NCBI RefSeq assembly: GCF_013403975.1
Contig: NZ_JABFDH010000001.1
Coordinates: 310,001-374,000 of the forward strand
Origin: Winogradskyella ursingii
GTDB lineage: Bacteria > Bacteroidota > Bacteroidia > Flavobacteriales > Flavobacteriaceae
Direction of reading: 5' to 3'
DNA length: 64,000 nucleotides
The notes under the pieces were generated by a model. That model was given only the letters and a program-made list of their open reading frames with translations, was not told the origin of the DNA and did not search any database. The translations under genes were made by a program, and so were the position numbers. Shown here in pieces: positions 1 to 8,764 of the stretch. Numbering within the stretch: the stretch's first letter is position 1; every line of letters starts with the position of its first letter.

Positions 1-1377
1 ATCTGGACGGACAAAACGGAGCTATTTGTTGAATTTCCTGCACTTGTAGTAGGTAACGGAAGTCGATTTGCAGCTCACTTTACCGTACTGGACGAACATC
101 GACCTGTTACAGAAGGTTCTGTTACGGTCAGTTTAATAAAAGATGGAAAGGGCATCAGAAATACGGCAGATGCGCCATCGTCACCGGGTATTTTTTCGCC
201 TGCCATACAACCAAAAGAAGCTGGGAACTATCAATTGGTTTTTGAATTGAAGACGCCAGAGTATTCAGATAAAATTTCCCTAGATGATGTAGTAGTATAT
301 GCCACTACGGATGAAGCCTTAGAAGCTTTAGGTACGGAAGAAGAAGATGAAGGAATCTCGTTCTTAAAGGAACAAGCTTGGAAAATCGATTTTCAGACGG
401 CGCCTGTAGTTTCAGGTAAAATCTACGATGTTATCAATACGTCTGGTGTTTGGATGCCATCGCCAGGTTCTACAAAGTCCTTGGCGGCAAAATCCAATGG
501 TGTGGTAGATTTTAAAGTTAATAACCTAACCGAAGGTACAGCGGTAAAACAGGGTCAGTTGTTGATGAGCTTGAACAGTCAAGGTTTGGCATCCAATAAT
601 TTAAGTACGGATATCGCTTCCGCGAAAGCGACATTCCAACAGGCCAAATCGGAATATGAAAGAAAGAAAGAGCTATACGAATCCAAAATAGTCCCGAAAT
701 CTGAATTTGAAAAAGTAGAGAGCAGTTTCGAGATAGCCAAAGCCAATTATCAATCATTGGTATCCGGTGTCTCGGGCGGAAGCAAACAAATACGTGCACC
801 TTTTGATGGTTTTATCAAATCCATAACCGTTTCCAATGGCGATTACGTAGAACAAGGCGTAGCGCTTGTAACCATTGGGACGCATCAATCCAGAGTTTTA
901 AAAGCGCAGTTAGCACCCAACTACGGACTTGCGATGGGCAATGTACAAGGTATATGGTATCAGGATAATGATAACCTATGGAAAGACGTAACTGATGCCG
1001 AGGGCAAAATACTTTCGATTGGTAAGGACGTGGAACGTGAAAACCCTTTGATTTCTGTTTTTGCAGAAGTCAATGCTAACGTCGATATGCCAATAGGAAG
1101 TCTAACACCTGTTCAGATAGCGATGGGAAATGCAACACAGAACACAATGATTCCTGTGAATGCTCTCTTGGAAGACTATGGAAGCTATTCAGTTATCGTT
1201 CAACTATCAGGCGAAAGTTTTGAAAGACGACCTGTTCAGATTGGAAAGCGCAATGGCGAAAATGTAGAGATATTGGAAGGTCTACAAGTTGGCGAAGTGG
1301 TCGTGACAACAGGAGCATATCAAGTTAAAATGGCTTCAATGTCAGGTTCCACACCTGCACACGGTCACGAACATTAA
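1..1377 (+). CDS. RND metal-efflux periplasmic adaptor (CusB/CzcB-like), 5' end missing
   Basis: Membrane-fusion protein that links an inner-membrane RND pump to the outer-membrane channel. The reading frame is open from base 1, so the start lies outside the window and 458 codons are visible. The first ~80 codons form a beta-rich domain (ELFVEFPALVVGNG, VTEGSVTVSL) seen in long Bacteroidetes adaptors. The usual biotinyl-lipoyl half-motifs follow, around a coiled-coil hairpin rich in K, E and Q (near 600-750), then IRAPFDGFIKSITVSNGDYV. The protein ends in a His-rich tail (HGHEH), which suggests metal contact. The pump gene starts 12 bases after the stop, so the two form an operon. A TTG at 235 is an internal codon, not the start. 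Confidence 0.9.
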   Translation: MWTDKTELFVEFPALVVGNGSRFAAHFTVLDEHRPVTEGSVTVSLIKDGKGIRNTADAPSSPGIFSPAIQPKEAGNYQLVFELKTPEYSDKISLDDVVVYATTDEALEALGTEEEDEGISFLKEQAWKIDFQTAPVVSGKIYDVINTSGVWMPSPGSTKSLAAKSNGVVDFKVNNLTEGTAVKQGQLLMSLNSQGLASNNLSTDIASAKATFQQAKSEYERKKELYESKIVPKSEFEKVESSFEIAKANYQSLVSGVSGGSKQIRAPFDGFIKSITVSNGDYVEQGVALVTIGTHQSRVLKAQLAPNYGLAMGNVQGIWYQDNDNLWKDVTDAEGKILSIGKDVERENPLISVFAEVNANVDMPIGSLTPVQIAMGNATQNTMIPVNALLEDYGSYSVIVQLSGESFERRPVQIGKRNGENVEILEGLQVGEVVVTTGAYQVKMASMSGSTPAHGHEH

Positions 1378-1389
1378 AAACGAAGAGAG

Positions 1390-4300
1390 ATGTTAAACAA
1401 AATATTATCAATTTCACTTCAAAACAGATTGCTCATTCTATTGGGAGCTGTTGCATTGAGCGTTTTGGGAATCTATTATGCGCGTACTATGAACGTGGAC
1501 GTATTCCCAGACCTCACGGCACCTACGGTAACCATTCTTACCGAAGCCCACGGAATGGAATCTGAAGAAGTAGAAAAATTAGTGACCTATCAACTGGAAA
1601 CTGCCTTAAACGGTTCGCCCAACGTGAGGCGAATCCGTTCCTCATCGGCGGCAGGTGTTTCCATTGTTTGGGTAGAATTTGAATGGGGAACGGATATTTA
1701 CCGTGCCCGTCAAATTGTAAGCGAACGTATCCCGATGGTACGAGAGAACCTGCCTGAAGGAATCGGTGCACCAACGATGGCACCTATTTCATCCATTATG
1801 GGCGAAATAATGCTCTTGGGAGTGACATCAGACAGTCTATCGCCAATGGAACTGCGGACATTATCCGACTGGACCATCAGGCCTCGTATAAAGGCCATTG
1901 GCGGTATTGCAAATGTGGTGGTCATTGGCGGCGATTACAAGCAATACCAAGTATTTGCAAATCCTGAAAAGATGAAATATTACGACGTGAGCCTCTCAGA
2001 ATTGGTAGAACACGTTAAGGAAGCAAATCAAAATGCGCCCGGTGGTGTCATCAATCAATATGGCAATCAGTACATCATTAAGGGAAGCGGTAGAGCCTAT
2101 GCGCTGGAAGACTTACAGGAAGCAGTACTTAAGGAAGTGAATGGTCAAACCATCAAGATTAAAGACGTTGCAACCGTACAAATTGGTGCAGCTGATAAAA
2201 TTGGCGATGGTTCATTAAACGCAAATCCCGCTGTGATTCTGACTATTTCTAAACAGCCCGATGTAAACACCTTGGAGCTGACAGACCGCTTGGACGAAGC
2301 CATTGCAGATTTAGAAACTACATTGCCCAAAGGGGTCAACATCAAAAGTCAAATCTTTAGGCAGTCTGATTTCATAGATGCTTCTATTAGTAATCTAAAT
2401 ATGACTCTTTTAGAAGGTGCGTTTTTTGTAATGATTATCCTGTTCATCTTTTTAATGAACTGGAGAACGACCCTCATATCTCTGTTGGCAATTCCTATTT
2501 CCTTATTGGTATCCATCATCATTTTAAAATGGCTGGGTTACACCATAAATACAATGAGTTTGGGAGGTATGGCTATCGCTATTGGTGCTTTGGTGGATGA
2601 TGCCATCATTGATGTGGAAAATGTATATAAACGCTTGCGTGAAAACATCAGAAAACCGAAAGCGGAGCGGGAATCGACCATAAAAGTAGTGCGTGACGCT
2701 TCAGTAGAGATACGAAGTTCTATCATTATTGCAACCTTAATTATCATCGTATCATTTGTTCCTTTGTTTTTTTTAAGCGGAATGGAAGGTCGATTGTTGC
2801 AACCGCTGGGAATAGCCTTTGTAACATCAGTTTTAACCTCATTGGTAGTTGCCGTAACGGTAACGCCTATTCTGTGTTCCTATTTATTGGACAATGAAAA
2901 ACTTTTGAACAAGCAGGCTGAAGGAACACGTGTGGAGCGATGGTTACAAAAGCATTATGGCAACCTTTTGGAACGTGCAACACGAATTCCCAAAACCATT
3001 ATCGGCGTAACTGTGATTGCCTTTCTGTTAAGTCTTTTAGTGGTCACACAATTAGGGCGGAGTTTTCTTCCTGAATTCAACGAAGGCTCTTTGGTCATAA
3101 GTGTCGTTGGTCCACCAGGAATGTCTTTGGAAGAAAGCAATAAGACAGGTAAATTAATCGAGACTATACTGTTGGATATGCCCGAAGTAGAAGTCGTAAC
3201 ACGAAGACAAGGTCGTGCCGAACTGGACGAACACGCACAAGGTGTAAATGCTTCCGAAATTGATGTGCCTTTTGTACTTGAGGACAAAACAAAAGAAGAA
3301 TTCTTTGAAGAAGTCCGAAACAAATTGAGTGTTGCACCAGGTGTCAACATTACCTTGGGACAACCCATCGCCCACCGTATTGACCATATGCTTTCCGGGA
3401 CACGCGCCAATATTGCCATCAAGATATTTGGATCAGATTTACAACGACTGTTTGAAGTAGGCAAAAGTGTAGAGCAGAACATCAAGGATATTGATGGACT
3501 GGCAGATGTTGCGGTTGACCAGCAAATTGAAGTACCACAAATACGCATCAAACCCAAACGCCAGATTTTAGCAGCGTATGGAATGACGGTAGGTAATTTG
3601 ATGGAACAAGTAGATATCGCATTTGCTGGCGAAGAAGCAGGCGAAATTTACGAAGGACAACAGTATTTTGATTTGGTGGTTCGCTATGAAAAACCATTTC
3701 GGAACAATATTGAGAACATCAATAAAACTCTAATCAGTTTACCGGATGGCGGGCAAACCACGCTGGGCGAATTGGCGACCGTACAATCGGTAAGCAGTCC
3801 AAACACAATCAATCGGGAAGATGTACAACGAAAGATTGTGGTCGCCGCCAATGTCCAAGGTAGGGATCTGCGCGGTGCGGTAAACGAAATAAAGGAAGTT
3901 GTGGGCAGCAACGTGAATATGCCGGAAGGCTACCGTGTGCAATATGGTGGACAGTTTGAAAGTGAATCAAAAGCATCACAGCTTCTATTGATAACGGCCA
4001 TTATTGCAATAGCCATCATTTTTTTGCTATTATATTATGAGTTCAAGGATGTAAAACTGGCATTCGTAGTCTTAATCAATTTACCTCTGGCATTGATTGG
4101 TGGTATTTTGATTGTTTACTTCACATCAGAAATCATCAGTATTGCAGCGACTATAGGTTTTATCAGTTTGTTTGGTATTGCCACACGAAACGGTATTCTC
4201 TTGGTCTCACGATATGAAGATTTGAGAAAAGAAGGAATCCAAGGATTTCAATTGATAAAGAAAGGAGCATTAGATAGATTGAATCCCATATTAATGACTG

Positions 4301-4473
4301 CCTTTACCACAGGGCTGGCATTGATACCATTGGCCTTAAAAGGTGGCGAACCTGGAAGTGAAATTCAAAGCCCGATGGCGGTTGTCATTTTGGGCGGTTT
4401 GTTGTCGGCGACTATTTTGAATTTGGTGGTAATTCCTTGTGTGTATCAGTTGGTTCTGAAAAAGGAAAAATAG
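1390..4473 (+). CDS. CusA/CzcA-family heavy-metal efflux RND pump
   Basis: Proton-driven inner-membrane pump of 1027 residues, the normal length for the HME-RND family. It starts MLNKILSISLQNR, has a first membrane helix and a large periplasmic loop with MNVDVFPDLTAPTVTI, a second loop after ~residue 540, and a typical C-terminal helix block. The helix-4 motif reads AIGALVDDAIIDVEN. This is closer to the copper/silver-type AIGAxVDxAxxxxEN than to the DFGxxVDGAxxxxEN of zinc/cobalt pumps, so the substrate is left open (inference). It is co-transcribed with the adaptor upstream and a terminator follows. Unlike the pump at the other end of the window, it is not fused to a channel domain. Confidence 0.93.
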   Translation: MLNKILSISLQNRLLILLGAVALSVLGIYYARTMNVDVFPDLTAPTVTILTEAHGMESEEVEKLVTYQLETALNGSPNVRRIRSSSAAGVSIVWVEFEWGTDIYRARQIVSERIPMVRENLPEGIGAPTMAPISSIMGEIMLLGVTSDSLSPMELRTLSDWTIRPRIKAIGGIANVVVIGGDYKQYQVFANPEKMKYYDVSLSELVEHVKEANQNAPGGVINQYGNQYIIKGSGRAYALEDLQEAVLKEVNGQTIKIKDVATVQIGAADKIGDGSLNANPAVILTISKQPDVNTLELTDRLDEAIADLETTLPKGVNIKSQIFRQSDFIDASISNLNMTLLEGAFFVMIILFIFLMNWRTTLISLLAIPISLLVSIIILKWLGYTINTMSLGGMAIAIGALVDDAIIDVENVYKRLRENIRKPKAERESTIKVVRDASVEIRSSIIIATLIIIVSFVPLFFLSGMEGRLLQPLGIAFVTSVLTSLVVAVTVTPILCSYLLDNEKLLNKQAEGTRVERWLQKHYGNLLERATRIPKTIIGVTVIAFLLSLLVVTQLGRSFLPEFNEGSLVISVVGPPGMSLEESNKTGKLIETILLDMPEVEVVTRRQGRAELDEHAQGVNASEIDVPFVLEDKTKEEFFEEVRNKLSVAPGVNITLGQPIAHRIDHMLSGTRANIAIKIFGSDLQRLFEVGKSVEQNIKDIDGLADVAVDQQIEVPQIRIKPKRQILAAYGMTVGNLMEQVDIAFAGEEAGEIYEGQQYFDLVVRYEKPFRNNIENINKTLISLPDGGQTTLGELATVQSVSSPNTINREDVQRKIVVAANVQGRDLRGAVNEIKEVVGSNVNMPEGYRVQYGGQFESESKASQLLLITAIIAIAIIFLLLYYEFKDVKLAFVVLINLPLALIGGILIVYFTSEIISIAATIGFISLFGIATRNGILLVSRYEDLRKEGIQGFQLIKKGALDRLNPILMTAFTTGLALIPLALKGGEPGSEIQSPMAVVILGGLLSATILNLVVIPCVYQLVLKKEK

Positions 4474-4489
4474 TAAACGAATTACAATT

Positions 4490-4526
4490 AAAAACCTTCT
4501 TACTATGGTAGGAAGGTTTTTTTTTA
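4490..4526 (+). terminator. Rho-independent terminator after the RND pump
   Basis: AAACCTTC pairs with GAAGGTTT around a short partly paired loop, followed by a run of nine T. It lies 17 bases after the pump stop codon and closes the efflux operon. Confidence 0.85.
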
Positions 4527-4544
4527 TACATTAATTTTATAATT

Positions 4545-4739
4545 CCACTCAGCACATTCCCCTACATTCCACGCTTGCCTGCTGAAAAAGCAGGCAACCA
4601 CTACACTTCGGGCAAAAAGCTTCACTACAAACGTCTTGGACACAATCCCCAATTTCAGCTTTCCATTCCGCTAACCCTTCCCGCTATGCTGGGAAGGAAC
4701 ACTACATTCCAGAGCCAAAATCGTGAATTAAGTCCGCTT
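4545..4739 (+). repeat. Intergenic direct repeat, copy A
   Basis: About 195 bases, non-coding and less AT-rich than its surroundings. It starts CCACTCAGCACATTCCCC and ends CGTGAATTAAGTCCGCTT. It holds a perfect hairpin GCCTGCT-GAAAA-AGCAGGC and a second hairpin around CCTTCCCGC/GGGAAGG. Nearly the same sequence recurs at 13759 and 15242 in the same orientation, and a shortened copy lies at 7297. The ~235 bases after it, up to the next gene, are AT-rich and show nothing else recognisable. Confidence 0.9.
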
Positions 4740-4976
4740 TAAATTCTACAAAACAGGATAATTCATTTTCATAACTCAGATAACATTATATTCATATATT
4801 ATACCAAATTATATGCAAACTAAAGATTACTTACAACTATTAGAATATATATAATTTGAAAGTTTTAATTATTATAAATAACGCTGCTTACGGTAAGTTA
4901 AAAACCCGTTATGTATTAAGAATAGTAATTTAGTTAAGGAAAGAAGTACTGAGTTTTTCAGGAAATACTTAAAAAT

Positions 4977-5537
4977 ATGGAAATACTTGATTATTTTGAT
5001 AGTTTCTATAAGATTGGAAAAGAAGCTAAGCAAGAATTAAAGAATATAATAATCGAAAAGCAATATGGTAAAAATGCTATTGTTCAAGATATTGGAAATA
5101 CGTGCCGAACATTATATTTCGTAAAAGAAGGTGGGGCGAGGATATTTTATTACAATAAAGGCAATGACATTACTGAGCATTTCGCATTTAAAAATGAAAT
5201 TATTGTTCGAGCAGAAAGTTTATTTACAGGACAAACTACTACGAAAGGTATTGAGACCATTGAAAAAACAATTATGTTCACCATTGATGCAAATGCTTTG
5301 TTCAGATTATATGATGATTACCATAATATAGAACGTCTGTTCCGATTGATTTTTGAAAATGAATTTGTCAATGCTATAAGAAGAATTGAGAGCTTTCAAT
5401 TGAAAACCGCTACTGAACGTTATATAGAATTATTGAATTTTACTGATTGGGTTCAGAAAATTCCACTTAAACACATTGCATCTTACTTGGGAATTACACA
5501 AGTTTCGTTGAGCCGTATTCGAGCAAGTCTGACGTAA
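4977..5537 (+). CDS. Crp/Fnr-family transcriptional regulator
   Basis: A 186-residue cytoplasmic regulator. The N-terminal half is a cyclic-nucleotide-binding-like beta barrel (NAIVQDIGNTCRTLYFVKEG to about residue 115). A long helix and a C-terminal winged helix follow, with the recognition region IASYLGITQVSLSRIR. There is no arginine/serine phosphate-binding cassette typical of true cAMP binders, so the ligand is unknown. It lies 76 bases upstream of the transporter gene on the same strand and probably controls it (inference). Confidence 0.85.
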   Translation: MEILDYFDSFYKIGKEAKQELKNIIIEKQYGKNAIVQDIGNTCRTLYFVKEGGARIFYYNKGNDITEHFAFKNEIIVRAESLFTGQTTTKGIETIEKTIMFTIDANALFRLYDDYHNIERLFRLIFENEFVNAIRRIESFQLKTATERYIELLNFTDWVQKIPLKHIASYLGITQVSLSRIRASLT

Positions 5538-5613
5538 TTATTTATCATTTGTTAAAGGAAACGCAATCAAATAGATTGAACTTTGTTGCACTATATATTT
5601 TTATTTATTAAAA

Positions 5614-6879
5614 ATGGAAAAGGTCAAACTTGGATTGAAAGAAAATTGGAAGCAGTTTGCGCTCTTGGTAATCGTAAATGCCTTTGTGGGCGGAATGATT
5701 GGACTGGAGCGCGCTATCTTTCCGCAATTTGCCGAGTTGGAATTTGGGGTTGCTTCCAAGACAGCTATTCTCTCGTTTATTACTGCATTCGGGATTACCA
5801 AGGCAATAGCCAACTATTATACAGGTCGGCTTGCCAATAAATTCGGTCGTAAGAACTTACTTTTATTCGGTTGGTTAATCGCTATTCCTATTCCATTTAT
5901 GTTGATTTATGCACCCAGTTGGAGTTTTGTGATTTTTGCAAATGTGTTATTGGGCGTAAGCCAAGGGTTAACTTGGAGCAGTACAGTAGTAATGAAAATT
6001 GACATTGTTGGCGAAAAAGACCGTGGCTTTGCAATGGGTTTAAACGAGTTTGCAGGATATTTTGCAGTTGGTGTCGTTGCCTTCTTGACAGGCCTAATTG
6101 CTAACAAATATGGTATAACACCCTATCCATTTTACCTTGGTATATTCATTTCAATCGTTGGTTTTATTTTGACAGCCGTGTGGGTAAAAGACACAAGGAT
6201 TTTTGTTCATAAGGAAAGTTCGACCGACAAAACGGCTAAGCTTGACAATATATTTTTAGAAACGACTTTTAAAAACAAGACTTTGAGTTCAGTTACACAG
6301 GCAGGACTTGTAAACAATCTGAATGACGGAATGATTTGGGGCTTGCTTCCAATCATCCTATTATCTCTGAACTATAACAACGAGAATATCGGAATAATTA
6401 CGGCCATTTATCCAACTGTTTGGGGTATAGGACAACTATTTACGGGCAAAATGTCTGACCACTACTCAAAAAAGGCTATGCTATTTTGGGGTATGCTTCT
6501 GCAAGGATTATCAATATTGCTCATTCCATTCAGTAGTGATTTTTATGTTTTAGCAGCCATTTCGGCAATTTTGGGTTTAGGAACGGCATTGGTCTATCCT
6601 ACTTTTCTCTCAACCATTGCCCAAGCAACAAACCCAAGCCAACGTGCGGAAAGTATCGGTTCATTCAGACTTTGGCGAGATTTAGGATATGCCTTTGGTG
6701 CAATAATATCAGGTATAATTGCTGATTTATTTGGAGTTGAATATGCTATTTTCTTAATAGGTGGCCTGACCATTATTTCTTCGCTCATTATCAAATTCCG
6801 GATGCCAGAACAAATAAAAACAATCAAAGAATGTATTGAAGTGGATGAAGTAAAACAAGCCTTTAAAAACAACAAATAA
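5614..6879 (+). CDS. MFS transporter, truncated from an MFS-rhodanese fusion
   Basis: Major facilitator of 421 residues with about 12 membrane helices in two halves. The conserved loop 2-3 motif reads GRLANKFGRKN, and a related loop GKMSDHYSKK stands in the second half. The substrate is unknown. The last ~16 residues (from ECIEVDEVKQ) are not a transporter tail but the first helix of a rhodanese domain. The reading frame runs on into rhodanese sequence directly after one TAA codon, so the stop at 6877 is probably a nonsense mutation in a longer fusion gene. The transporter half itself looks complete and may still work. Crp-type regulator upstream. Confidence 0.82.
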   Translation: MEKVKLGLKENWKQFALLVIVNAFVGGMIGLERAIFPQFAELEFGVASKTAILSFITAFGITKAIANYYTGRLANKFGRKNLLLFGWLIAIPIPFMLIYAPSWSFVIFANVLLGVSQGLTWSSTVVMKIDIVGEKDRGFAMGLNEFAGYFAVGVVAFLTGLIANKYGITPYPFYLGIFISIVGFILTAVWVKDTRIFVHKESSTDKTAKLDNIFLETTFKNKTLSSVTQAGLVNNLNDGMIWGLLPIILLSLNYNNENIGIITAIYPTVWGIGQLFTGKMSDHYSKKAMLFWGMLLQGLSILLIPFSSDFYVLAAISAILGLGTALVYPTFLSTIAQATNPSQRAESIGSFRLWRDLGYAFGAIISGIIADLFGVEYAIFLIGGLTIISSLIIKFRMPEQIKTIKECIEVDEVKQAFKNNK

Positions 6880-7126
6880 ATCCAAATCATTGATGTAAGA
6901 AGCAAAGAAGAATATGAACAAGCACATATTCCAAGTGCTTTGAATATTTCACTTCAAGAGCTAAAAGAAAAAAAATCTCGCAACTCGATAAAAACTTTCA
7001 ATTTGTTACTGCTTGTGGTAAAGGAGGTAGACGTTCAGCGGACGCAGCAAAACTGTTAAAAAGCCTGAACTTAATGCTAATTGGCTTTGTGGTGGAGCAA
7101 ATAACTGGCTCAAAATCAATGAATGA
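6829..7126 (+). pseudogene. Rhodanese domain remnant, broken by one stop and two frameshifts
   Basis: The frame of the transporter continues after its TAA as IQIIDVRSKEEYEQAHIP, a classic rhodanese start. A run of eight A near 6970 then breaks the frame. The next frame gives FVTACGKGGRRSADAAKLL, with the active-site loop CGKGGR and its catalytic Cys. A second shift near 7070 leads to LCGGANNWLKINE and a stop at 7124. Each break is explained by one missing base. The domain would have been a sulfurtransferase module joined to the transporter. Either this is real gene decay or the homopolymer breaks are sequencing errors. Confidence 0.8.
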
Positions 7127-7296
7127 TATAAAATACTGTACCCAATAATGGCTAAATATTATTTGATGATCGCGCATACTTTTGAAAATTTGAGTAGCTT
7201 TTTATAATAGTATACTTGTAAAGTTAAATGCCAAACTACACAACTACTCATTTCAAAATGGAGGCCGTTGAACAAAGTAAATCAAACTATCACATA

Positions 7297-7367
7297 CCAC
7301 TCAGCCCATTCCCTTTATTTCGTGAAAAACTACATTCCCGTGCCAACATCGTGAATTAAGTTCGCTT
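7297..7367 (+). repeat. Intergenic direct repeat, shortened copy B
   Basis: 71 bases with both ends of the repeat (CCACTCAGCCCATTCCC at the left, CATCGTGAATTAAG and TTCGCTT at the right) but without the central hairpins. Same orientation as the other three copies. The stretch 7127-7440 holds only this element and AT-rich sequence. Confidence 0.75.
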
Positions 7368-7439
7368 GAAACCCGTCTTATTTTTCACGAAGTCTATTTG
7401 TTTTTTAATTCAGTTATATTGTATGAAATTTTAGCTTAA

Positions 7440-7850
7440 ATGGAAAAACTAACGGAAAATAAAACCATTGAATTACTGATGCCTCATTTGGTTCAACAAG
7501 GCTATGAGATAGAGAGTTATTGCTTGGGCCAAATGAGAGGATATGATATTGTAGCTGTTAAGAATGACAAAAAATTATTAATTGAGGTAAAAGGTGCAAA
7601 AGCACATAAGGATTCGCCAACAAAGCGACGAGATTATTTCAACTCTGGACAGATTAAAACTCATTTAGGTAAAGCAATTATTAAATGCTTAGAAACCAAA
7701 GTTGCGTTTCCAAATGCAAAAATTGCCATTGCTCATCCCGAGGATAAACAAATAAGAAAAGCAATAGCCAGTATTATTCCAGAGCTCAATAAGATAGGTA
7801 TACAGCATTATTGGGTTAATGCTAATGGAACGGTAACCCTTGAAAAATAA
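7440..7850 (+). CDS. PD-(D/E)XK nuclease-like protein
   Basis: A small protein of 136 residues. Its core is GYDIVAVKNDKKLLIEVKG: an Asp, a turn and then E-V-K, the metal-binding arrangement of PD-(D/E)XK nucleases. A helix with Q and K follows (SGQIKTHLGKAIIKC), as in the fourth motif of Holliday-junction and Mrr-type enzymes. It is therefore probably a DNA-cutting or DNA-binding enzyme in the cytoplasm. The next gene starts 18 bases downstream and is likely co-expressed. The repeat element upstream marks the left edge of this cassette. The exact family is not recognised. Confidence 0.65.
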   Translation: MEKLTENKTIELLMPHLVQQGYEIESYCLGQMRGYDIVAVKNDKKLLIEVKGAKAHKDSPTKRRDYFNSGQIKTHLGKAIIKCLETKVAFPNAKIAIAHPEDKQIRKAIASIIPELNKIGIQHYWVNANGTVTLEK

Positions 7851-7868
7851 TTGATTTTGAATACAACA

Positions 7869-8651
7869 ATGAATTCCAAATTATCTTCTTTATTTCATTT
7901 CTTGAATGAGAACAGATATTATAATAAATGGGTTCAATCAAATTCTTATAACCGGTTTTTAGCGCCGTTCGATTCACTCGAAGATAAATTATATTCAGTT
8001 CTTCATCACGTAGCGAATACACAAAGCCAACCTAAAATTGACTTACTTGCACCTTTTTTTCAGAAAGTATATTCGAATAAATTACAGCTTCATAGTTTTA
8101 AGACATTCATCGATTTTCTAACAGATAAAGAAAATGGTGCCTATAATTATGAATCTCTTTACTATGGTATGTTGAGACAAAAAGGGTGGGGCAACAAAAC
8201 ATCTGCCTTATTTACCAAAACCATTTATCACTTACATAATGTTAAGTATGAATTTCAAAATTCAATATGGGACGATGCACCCAAACTCATAGACGTGAAC
8301 GAGAAATTTTTCTTGCCAGTTGATGCTGTAATTGAAGCAATTTTCCATCGTATTGACCCAACAACTAAATGGAATTTCCATAAAATAAATAAACTGCTAC
8401 TGCATAATTATTCTTCTGAAGAAATGGAAGTTTGGGATGACCTTTGGTTTTGGGGGTTTATAAATCAACGCGGTTCTGGTCTAACAAGAGAATTTGTTTG
8501 GAACGAATCCAAATATTGGACATTACTTGAGACTGAAAAGAATAATGCTGTGATTGAAGAGATAAAATTGAAATCGTTGCAATTCCTTTCCATATTGAAC
8601 CCAAAACAGCAACATATGTATTTGCTATTATCATATTCTAAGTATGTCTGA
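7869..8651 (+). CDS. Unknown protein, possible helix-hairpin-helix partner of the nuclease
   Basis: About 260 residues, no signal peptide, no membrane segment. I chose the ATG at 7869 because the upstream TTG at 7851 directly abuts the previous stop. The stretch MLRQKGWGNKTSALFTK resembles a helix-hairpin-helix of DNA-glycosylase type (GxGxKTA), which is inference only. The C-terminal third is rich in Trp (WDDLWFWGF, FVWNESKYW). Family not recognised. Its tight spacing to the PD-(D/E)XK gene suggests a two-gene unit. Confidence 0.55.
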   Translation: MNSKLSSLFHFLNENRYYNKWVQSNSYNRFLAPFDSLEDKLYSVLHHVANTQSQPKIDLLAPFFQKVYSNKLQLHSFKTFIDFLTDKENGAYNYESLYYGMLRQKGWGNKTSALFTKTIYHLHNVKYEFQNSIWDDAPKLIDVNEKFFLPVDAVIEAIFHRIDPTTKWNFHKINKLLLHNYSSEEMEVWDDLWFWGFINQRGSGLTREFVWNESKYWTLLETEKNNAVIEEIKLKSLQFLSILNPKQQHMYLLLSYSKYV

Positions 8652-8672
8652 ATTTAGATAGGTTTAATTTCC

Positions 8673-8708
8673 AATTATTACCACTTAATCTATATAGTGG
8701 CAATAATT
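8673..8708. promoter_or_regulatory. Inverted repeat upstream of abiE, candidate AbiEi operator
   Basis: Two 13-base arms, AATTATTACCACT and AGTGGCAATAATT, match at 12 of 13 positions around a 10-base spacer. It sits just upstream of the likely abiE promoter. AbiEi antitoxins are known to bind inverted repeats ahead of their own genes and to repress them. A weak transcription end for the upstream gene is the alternative reading, but there is no clean T run. Confidence 0.6.
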
Positions 8709-8743
8709 TGTTTTCAAATATTCGCCACTTTTTTGTATTTTTG
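8707..8743 (+). promoter_or_regulatory. Likely abiE promoter (Bacteroidetes type)
   Basis: TATTTTTG at 8736-8743 fits the -7 consensus TAnnTTTG, with a TTTG at 8707-8710 as a -33 element at a somewhat long spacing of 25. The start codon follows 21 bases after the -7 box. The -33 box overlaps the end of the inverted repeat, which fits repression by AbiEi. Confidence 0.45.
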
Positions 8744-8764
8744 GCAAAGTTTTGATTTTTAACT

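Noticed and set aside
2955..3557. 200-codon open frame on the minus strand inside the RND pump gene
   Set aside because: It is the antisense shadow of a well-supported gene with family motifs; Ser/Thr/Cys-rich composition is typical for shadows.
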